Assembly: GCA_947584825.1 (NCBI GenBank)
Contig: CANPWR010000069.1
Location: 1 to 6,989 of the forward strand
Reading direction: 5' to 3'
DNA length: 6,989 nt
Source of the DNA: an uncultured Clostridia bacterium
Lineage (GTDB): Bacteria > Bacillota > Clostridia > Oscillospirales > Ruminococcaceae
The notes beneath the pieces were generated by a model that saw only the letters and a list, made by a program, of their open reading frames with translations, was not told the DNA's origin and did no database searches. Below are positions 1 through 4,365 of this stretch, one piece after another (the first letter of the stretch is position 1; the number at the start of each line of letters is the position of its first letter). A program made the translations under genes and the position numbers.

Positions 1-1100
1 ATAACATGCCTGCACCGGAAACTGCAGAGAGATGGGAGATCCACAGAAATCCTCCCTCTTACGAGGAACAGGCAGCTTCTAATGAAGTGCTGGAAACTGG
101 TATCAAGGTTATCGACCTTATCGCACCTTACTTAAAAGGCGGTAAAATCGGTTTGTTCGGCGGTGCCGGAGTAGGTAAAACTGTTCTTATTCAGGAGCTT
201 ATTAATAACGTGGCAAATCAGCACGGCGGTATTTCTGTATTTACAGGAGTTGGTGAGAGAACCCGTGAAGGTAACGACCTTTATCACGAAATGAAGGAAT
301 CGGGTGTTCTTGATAAAACCGTATTGGTTTACGGTCAGATGAACGAGCCGCCCGGAGCAAGAATGAGAGTAGGACTCTCCGGTCTTACAATGGCTGAATA
401 TTTCAGAGACGTTGAAGGACAAGACGTACTTTTATTTATAGATAACATATTCAGATTTACTCAGGCAGGCTCTGAGGTGTCTGCACTTTTAGGACGTATG
501 CCGTCTGCCGTTGGTTATCAGCCTACGCTTGCGACCGAGATGGGCGCCTTGCAGGAAAGAATCACCTCTACGAGCAAGGGTTCTATAACCTCAGTTCAGG
601 CTGTCTATGTTCCTGCCGATGACTTGACCGACCCTGCGCCTGCAACTACATTTGCACACTTGGACGCAACTACTGTACTTTCGAGAAATATTGCGTCACT
701 GGGTATCTATCCGGCTGTTGATCCGCTGGAGTCGAATTCGAGAATTCTTTCTCCTGAAATAGTTGGTAAGGAGCATTATGAGGTTGCAAGAGAGGTTCAG
801 TCGATTCTTCAGAGATACAAAGAGCTTCAGGACATTATTGCAATTATGGGTATGGATGAGTTATCCGATGATGATAAGATAACGGTAAACCGTGCAAGAA
901 AGGTCGAGAGATTCCTTTCACAGCCGTTCTCGGTTGCGGAGCAGTTTACGGGAATGAAAGGCAAGTATGTTCCAATCAAGGAAACAATTCGAGGCTTTAA
1001 AGAGATTATTGAGGGTAAGCACGACGATATTCCTGAGTCTGCATTTTTGTTCGCGGGAACTATTGATGACGTTGTCAACAAGGCAAATTCAAGTAATTAG
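1..1100 (+). CDS. atpD: F1Fo ATP synthase subunit beta, 3' part (5' end outside window)
   Basis: Catalytic beta subunit of the membrane-bound F1Fo ATP synthase; it binds Mg-ATP/ADP and makes or hydrolyses ATP in the F1 head. The frame is open to the left edge, and the methionine codon at 6 is internal: it aligns with the region after the N-terminal beta-barrel, so roughly the first 100 residues are missing. Counting from that methionine, I see the P-loop GGAGVGKT at residues 52-59 (Lys58), the catalytic Glu84 and Arg85 in GERTREG, the Walker B aspartate in LLFID at 146, the family signature PAVDPLESNS and a DELSDDD version of the DELSEED loop that couples to gamma and epsilon. Lys58-to-Glu84 spacing equals that of E. 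coli beta Lys155-Glu181. All catalytic residues checked are intact. It is followed 56 bases later by atpC, the usual order at the end of an atp operon. Confidence 0.98.
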   Translation, partial: NMPAPETAERWEIHRNPPSYEEQAASNEVLETGIKVIDLIAPYLKGGKIGLFGGAGVGKTVLIQELINNVANQHGGISVFTGVGERTREGNDLYHEMKESGVLDKTVLVYGQMNEPPGARMRVGLSGLTMAEYFRDVEGQDVLLFIDNIFRFTQAGSEVSALLGRMPSAVGYQPTLATEMGALQERITSTSKGSITSVQAVYVPADDLTDPAPATTFAHLDATTVLSRNIASLGIYPAVDPLESNSRILSPEIVGKEHYEVAREVQSILQRYKELQDIIAIMGMDELSDDDKITVNRARKVERFLSQPFSVAEQFTGMKGKYVPIKETIRGFKEIIEGKHDDIPESAFLFAGTIDDVVNKANSSN

Positions 1101-1120
1101 TCATAAATCTTAGAAGGGGA

Positions 1121-1142
1121 AAGTGTTAAAAAATTCACACTT
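1121..1142 (+). repeat. Small inverted repeat between atpD and atpC
   Basis: The arms AAGTGT (1121-1126) and ACACTT (1137-1142) are perfect reverse complements around a 10-base A-rich loop. The repeat directly follows a purine-rich Shine-Dalgarno-like stretch, AGAAGGGGA (1112-1120), which lies too far from the atpC start to serve it unless this stem folds. The arms are only six base pairs, so it may be fortuitous. There is no U-tract, so it is not a terminator. Confidence 0.4.
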
Positions 1143-1146
1143 AAAC

Positions 1147-1151
1147 GGTGA
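1147..1151 (+). promoter_or_regulatory. Ribosome binding site that decides the atpC start
   Basis: GGTGA lies five bases before the ATG at 1157. The GTG at 1148, which would lengthen the protein by three residues, sits inside this site and has no site of its own. The same AACGGTGAT context precedes spoIIE (1801-1809), and AGGTGA precedes glgC (6406-6411), so GGTGA appears to be a common ribosome-binding form in this genome. Confidence 0.7.
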
Positions 1152-1156
1152 TTTAT

Positions 1157-1561
1157 ATGAAACCTTACAAACTGAAAATTGTCACACCCGAAAAGATTTT
1201 TTTTGACGGTGAAGCGGAACAAATTACAATCAGAACAACCGAAGGCGACATTGGCATACTTGCAAATCATATAAAGTATGTGTGTAATATTGTCGCAGGT
1301 CCTTTAAAGGTAAAGGACAGCAGCGGTGAGCGTGAAGCGGCGCTTTCAGAGGGAATATTGAAAGTGTCTGACGAAGGCGTAACTGTTTTAGTTAGTACTG
1401 CTGAGTGGGCGGACGAGATTGATTTGGAGAGAGCTGAAAGAGCTAAACAGAAAGCTGAGGATATTCTTTCCGACAAATCAAGATCCGATGAATTTGACAG
1501 AGCTGAAATTAAGCTGAAAAGAGCGTTGACGAGAATTAGCGTCAGCAAACGATATTTATAA
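1157..1561 (+). CDS. atpC: F1Fo ATP synthase subunit epsilon
   Basis: Epsilon subunit of the F1 central stalk; it links gamma to the Fo ring and can restrain ATP hydrolysis. From the ATG at 1157 it is 134 residues, normal for the family. The first ~85 residues form the beta-sandwich domain, recognisable from the start KLKIVTPEKIFFDGE and the GDIGILANH segment. The rest is a charged two-helix C-terminal domain beginning at AEWADEIDLERAERAK. IDLERA matches the I/L-D-x-x-R-A motif linked to ATP binding in Bacillus-type epsilon subunits. I preferred ATG 1157 over GTG 1148 because GGTGA lies five bases upstream of the ATG and overlaps the GTG. It follows atpD and ends nine bases before the operon terminator, so it is the last gene of the atp operon. 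Confidence 0.95.
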   Translation: MKPYKLKIVTPEKIFFDGEAEQITIRTTEGDIGILANHIKYVCNIVAGPLKVKDSSGEREAALSEGILKVSDEGVTVLVSTAEWADEIDLERAERAKQKAEDILSDKSRSDEFDRAEIKLKRALTRISVSKRYL

Positions 1562-1569
1562 AGTAATAG

Positions 1570-1600
1570 ACCCCTTGGTTATCCAAGGGGTTTTATATTT
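1570..1600 (+). terminator. Intrinsic terminator of the atp operon
   Basis: The perfect 8-bp stem CCCCTTGG (1571-1578) / CCAAGGGG (1583-1590) with loop TTAT is followed by a T-rich tail from 1591. A1570 can pair with T1591. It starts nine bases after the atpC stop codon. This is a textbook rho-independent terminator for transcription leaving the atp operon, and it separates that operon from spoIIE. Confidence 0.93.
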
Positions 1601-1635
1601 ATATCAAAATATTGATAGTTTCAGATATAAATATA
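1594..1635. repeat. 12-bp perfect AT-rich inverted repeat
   Basis: TATATTTATATC (1594-1605) is the exact reverse complement of GATATAAATATA (1624-1635), with an 18-base spacer. Inside it, TATCAA (1602-1607) and TTGATA (1612-1617) can form a competing smaller hairpin. It begins within the tail of the atp terminator and lies about 180 bases before spoIIE. Its role is unknown. Arms made almost only of A and T are easier to get by chance than mixed ones. Confidence 0.6.
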
Positions 1636-1686
1636 TGTATGAATGTCAAGCTTTAAATTGATAACTTCTTGCTTCTGATAGTACTA

Positions 1687-1697
1687 TTTGTCAAAAA
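1687..1697 (+). promoter_or_regulatory. Putative Spo0A-binding box, upstream copy
   Basis: TTTGTCAAAAA contains TGTCAAA (1689-1695), one mismatch from the 0A-box core TGTCGAA. It lies 124 bases upstream of the spoIIE start. Spo0A~P activates spoIIE in Bacillus subtilis through such boxes. One mismatch in AT-rich DNA is weak evidence alone; position and target gene add weight. Confidence 0.45.
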
Positions 1698-1722
1698 TAA
1701 AAACCTATTGTAATACGCTGTT

Positions 1723-1729
1723 TGCGACA
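1723..1729 (-). promoter_or_regulatory. Putative Spo0A-binding box overlapping the -35 region
   Basis: On the minus strand this reads TGTCGCA, one mismatch from TGTCGAA and keeping the central TGTCG. It overlaps the -35-like element of the spoIIE promoter candidate. Spo0A is known to act at such overlapping sites on spoIIG-type and spoIIE-type promoters in B. subtilis. Confidence 0.45.
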
Positions 1730-1756
1730 ATTTTTCTGTGAATTGCATTGTAATAT
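1724..1756 (+). promoter_or_regulatory. Candidate Spo0A-dependent sigma-A promoter of spoIIE
   Basis: A -35-like GCGACA (1724-1729; four of six to TTGACA) and a -10-like TAATAT (1751-1756; four of six to TATAAT) are separated by 21 bases. That is too long for an ordinary sigma-A promoter, but it matches the 21-22 bp spacing known for Spo0A-activated promoters of spoIIE and spoIIG in B. subtilis. The element matches are modest and the assignment leans on that analogy. Confidence 0.4.
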
Positions 1757-1812
1757 TTTAATATCTACAGAGAGATATATGTGTAGAAATTTTGGAGTAC
1801 AACGGTGATAGG

Positions 1813-4089
1813 ATGTTGAATTTTCAGGTTTTAGAAAAGAATGAGGAAAAGATAAAAAGCTTTTCCTTAATGGGACTTGCAATGGTTTTAGGGTATATAT
1901 CCAGCAAGGGAAATATATTGGGCTTCAACTCGCCGGTTAATATTGTAGTTGTTTCAATATCGGGTTTTAGCTCAATTCCTGCATTTATAGCGGCAGTACT
2001 GTCTTATGTAATAAACGGAAATATTTATGAGGGAATACCGAGTATATGTGCAATGTCTACAATAGTGGTTTTAAAGACGTTCGTTTTTCCGCATACATAT
2101 AATAACTCTCCTTTTTCACTTGCTGTTATGTCAGGTTCGGTAACATTGTTTTTCGGAGCGCTGTTTAGTCTTGTTATGCCTACAGGAGTTGAAGTAACAG
2201 TGTATAGGGCAATAGCAGCAATGCTTTGCTTTTTTCTTGTTTATTTCTCAAAGTACTGTTTTGAAAACTATAAAAAAACAGGAACAATAAGTATTAAGGG
2301 ATTAAACGGAGTGGGATTGAGCATACTATATGTAATGCTTGTTGCAACGCTGAGTTCAGTCTCGCTCTTAGGAATTAATCTTGGACGTGCCTTTGGAGTT
2401 GTAATAATGCTTTTTGCCGTCAACAGGTATAAGCATATAGGCGGAGCCGTCTGCGGCGCGCTGGCTACCTGCGGAGTGATACTGTGCGCTCCGGAGCTTG
2501 CAAAGAATACGCTACTGCTTGCAACCTCAGGATTGATCTGCGGGGCATTTGCGTCATTTGGAATAGCGGCGATCATTATTGTGTTTATAATAGTGTCGCT
2601 TGTATCTCTTATCACTATAGGTATGAACTCCGACACTTTTAAGCTTTTTGCAGACTTGATAGCAGGTGCTGTTGTGTATCTTGCAATTCCGGAGGGTAAG
2701 GTTGCGGGTGCGTTTAAGCTTGTAAGCGGAACAAATAAGGCTGCAGAGATCTCAAATAAGACAGTTTCGTCTAAGCTGTCATTTGCATCAAACGCTTTAA
2801 CTGATGTGAAGAAGCAGATCTCCACCGTGACAGAGGCAATGGAAAAGAAGGTAACGCCCACTCAGCTTGGCAGGTTAGTGAAAAACAGCGTGTGCAGAGA
2901 ATGTCCGATGAACGCTATCTGCTGGCAGAGAAAAGATGGCGAGACAAGGAGTGTGTTTACGCAGCTTCAAAGAAAGATTGCGTGTTTGGAAAAGCTAAGC
3001 GAGGAGGATATAGCAAAAAAGCTTCCTGAATGTATAAGAAAAGAGCTTTTGGCAAATACATATAATCTAATGTATACGAATATGCTGTTTGAGCAGAGCT
3101 CGTCAAGAAAGCTTCGTGAAATGCGTGAGTTTCTTTCAACACAGCTAGAAACGATGGGTAATGTTCTAGAGGATATTTCACAAGACGTATCAAAGCTTCT
3201 GAATGTAGATGTAGGACTTTCGTCAAGGGCAAGCGAGCTTGTAAGGCGTTTGGGCGGAGAAGATCAGCGTGCGTGTATATATGTTGATGATCGAAAGATG
3301 CTCAGGGGAGAAATATTCTACAGCTCAAAGTCACACATAGACGCAGTAAGGCTTACAGTAGAGCTGAGCGATATTATTGGTTGCGAGCTTGAAATGCCGA
3401 GAAAGGTTACAATAGGCGATACTACAAGGCTTGAATATTCAGAACGGTCAGTGTATTCGCTTTCTCAGGGGTTTTATCAAACGTCAGGGGAGCCAAACCA
3501 ACACTCTGGAGATTATTATGAAAGACTTACTATAAACAATACTGAGAGCTATATAATTCTCTCAGACGGTATGGGAACGGGTAATAGAGCAAGACTTGAT
3601 TCAATGTTCACGGTAAATCTAACAGCTAGACTTTTGACAGCAGGAGTTTCAGATGAAACTGCCGTCAGGTTGCTAAACTCAGTATTGCAGGTAAAATGTT
3701 GGGAGGAGTCTTTTGCAACACTTGATTTAGTTAAATTTGATTTGTGCGGAGGATATTTGAATATTCTAAAGGCAGGGGCAGGACCTAGCTATATATATAG
3801 GGACGGTCAGTTAAAGAAAATTGATAGCTATGCCTTTCCTTTGGGAATACTTTCCGAAACAAGCGTTGAACAGATAAGGAATAAGCTGTTTAAAAACGAT
3901 ATTGTCATAGTATGCAGCGATGGTGTAAGCGAGAGTGCGGTTAGGTGTGTATTCAAAAACAGGAGAGAGGTTTTAAAGATGACTCCAGATGAGATCTCTA
4001 AGGGAATTGGTGAATTTGCTGCTAAGAATAATATTTATTCAAAGCCTGATGATATAACCGTTATTTGCAGTAAAATAGGTAAAAATTAA
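1813..4089 (+). CDS. spoIIE: Stage II sporulation protein E, membrane PP2C-type serine phosphatase
   Basis: SpoIIE dephosphorylates the anti-anti-sigma factor SpoIIAA, freeing sigma-F in the forespore, and works at the polar septum. The 758-residue product (B. subtilis: 827) has three parts. Residues ~17-292 are strongly hydrophobic with many membrane segments. Residues ~300-540 form a cytoplasmic linker with a cysteine cluster, C361-x2-C364-x5-C370-W. The C-terminal PP2C domain has SGD (Asp567), SDGMGTG (Asp585), CSDG (Asp703) and PDDIT (Asp746/747). The 567-585-703 spacings, 18 and 118, equal those of the B. subtilis metal-binding aspartates 610, 628 and 746, so the phosphatase looks intact. 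I chose ATG 1813, with GGTGATAGG just upstream, over TTG 1792, which lacks a site. It stands alone between the atp terminator and glgB. No clear intrinsic terminator follows it. Confidence 0.96.
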   Translation: MLNFQVLEKNEEKIKSFSLMGLAMVLGYISSKGNILGFNSPVNIVVVSISGFSSIPAFIAAVLSYVINGNIYEGIPSICAMSTIVVLKTFVFPHTYNNSPFSLAVMSGSVTLFFGALFSLVMPTGVEVTVYRAIAAMLCFFLVYFSKYCFENYKKTGTISIKGLNGVGLSILYVMLVATLSSVSLLGINLGRAFGVVIMLFAVNRYKHIGGAVCGALATCGVILCAPELAKNTLLLATSGLICGAFASFGIAAIIIVFIIVSLVSLITIGMNSDTFKLFADLIAGAVVYLAIPEGKVAGAFKLVSGTNKAAEISNKTVSSKLSFASNALTDVKKQISTVTEAMEKKVTPTQLGRLVKNSVCRECPMNAICWQRKDGETRSVFTQLQRKIACLEKLSEEDIAKKLPECIRKELLANTYNLMYTNMLFEQSSSRKLREMREFLSTQLETMGNVLEDISQDVSKLLNVDVGLSSRASELVRRLGGEDQRACIYVDDRKMLRGEIFYSSKSHIDAVRLTVELSDIIGCELEMPRKVTIGDTTRLEYSERSVYSLSQGFYQTSGEPNQHSGDYYERLTINNTESYIILSDGMGTGNRARLDSMFTVNLTARLLTAGVSDETAVRLLNSVLQVKCWEESFATLDLVKFDLCGGYLNILKAGAGPSYIYRDGQLKKIDSYAFPLGILSETSVEQIRNKLFKNDIVIVCSDGVSESAVRCVFKNRREVLKMTPDEISKGIGEFAAKNNIYSKPDDITVICSKIGKN

Positions 4090-4112
4090 TCTGTTGGCAT
4101 TCTGACTTAGTA

Positions 4113-4121
4113 TTATCCACA
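4113..4121 (+). promoter_or_regulatory. Perfect-consensus DnaA box
   Basis: TTATCCACA is an exact match to the bacterial DnaA box consensus TTATNCACA, in its strongest form. It lies 24 bases after the spoIIE stop and about 80 bases before the candidate glgB promoter. A related site with one mismatch, TTATACAAA, is at 4179-4187. The match is certain; binding is inference, since one exact 9-mer can occur by chance. Confidence 0.45.
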
Positions 4122-4192
4122 AAAACTTTGGTCAAAATAAACAAAAAAACATAATATTTTCTGTGTAAGTTCTAAAATTTATACAAAAAGTA

Positions 4193-4221
4193 TTGAAAAT
4201 TAAGCTAAAAGGGTGTAATAT
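4193..4221 (+). promoter_or_regulatory. Candidate sigma-A promoter for the glgBC operon
   Basis: TTGAAA (4193-4198; five of six to TTGACA) is 17 bases from TAATAT (4216-4221; four of six to TATAAT). An overlapping TATAAA at 4219-4224 is a better -10 but would need a 20-base spacer. Transcription would start near 4228, giving a leader of about 140 bases before the ATG at 4366. Confidence 0.45.
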
Positions 4222-4240
4222 AAAGGATAGAAAAAATTAT

Positions 4241-4318
4241 GAAGTTAAATTAATAATAATATAGCAATAAATTGAGTAAAAATTTATCTCTAATTTTCTA
4301 TTTCTAACCTTTAACTTC
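4241..4318 (+). repeat. Nested inverted repeats in the glgB leader
   Basis: GAAGTTAAA (4241-4249) is the exact reverse complement of TTTAACTTC (4310-4318). Pairing can extend by TTA/TAA across a one-base bulge. Within the 60-base interval lies a perfect 7-bp hairpin, ATAAATT (4267-4273) / AATTTAT (4281-4287), with a 7-base loop. Together they could fold the leader into a long stem. The arms are AT-rich, so stability is doubtful. Confidence 0.4.
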
Positions 4319-4327
4319 TAACTATTG

Positions 4328-4353
4328 AAAGGAGACCTTTGTTATTCAAAGGT
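4328..4353 (+). promoter_or_regulatory. glgB ribosome binding site with two competing hairpins
   Basis: AAAGGAGA (4328-4335) is the only strong Shine-Dalgarno sequence before glgB. The CCTTT at 4336-4340 can pair back with AAAGG (4328-4332), hiding this site. Alternatively, ACCTTTG (4335-4341) pairs perfectly with CAAAGGT (4347-4353) around loop TTATT, leaving GGAG exposed. The two folds exclude each other. The site is 4 bases before TTG 4339 and 31 before ATG 4366, or 13 once the second hairpin is discounted. Confidence 0.5.
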
Positions 4354-4365
4354 ATAATTATTAAT

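Noticed and set aside
1123..1206. Small GTG-started frame after AGAAGGGGA, overlapping the atpC start
   Set aside because: It is about 27 codons in a different frame from atpC, with only two bases between the purine tract and GTG, and ends in tga at 1204-1206. No fixed frameshift joins it to atpC, because the atpC frame has a stop at 1142. There is no support for a real peptide.
1773..1786. Short palindromes just before spoIIE (ATATCT/AGATAT and CTACA/TGTAG)
   Set aside because: Arms of five or six AT-rich bases are common by chance, and they do not coincide with a recognisable operator.
2268..2861. Long minus-strand open frame (197 codons) opposite spoIIE
   Set aside because: It lies entirely inside spoIIE, whose domains and catalytic residues are intact. 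The product resembles no family I know and reads as a shadow of the hydrophobic membrane region.
4152..4187. Possible sigma-E promoter upstream of glgB (TAATATT and TATACAAA)
   Set aside because: The -35-like element is good, but the spacer is 21 bases where sigma-E promoters need about 13-15, and no fitting -10 lies at the right distance.
4090..4192. Search for a spoIIE terminator
   Set aside because: I see no GC-rich stem followed by a T-tract on the plus strand. The short AT repeats here, such as ATAC/GTAT at 4181-4193, are too weak to call.
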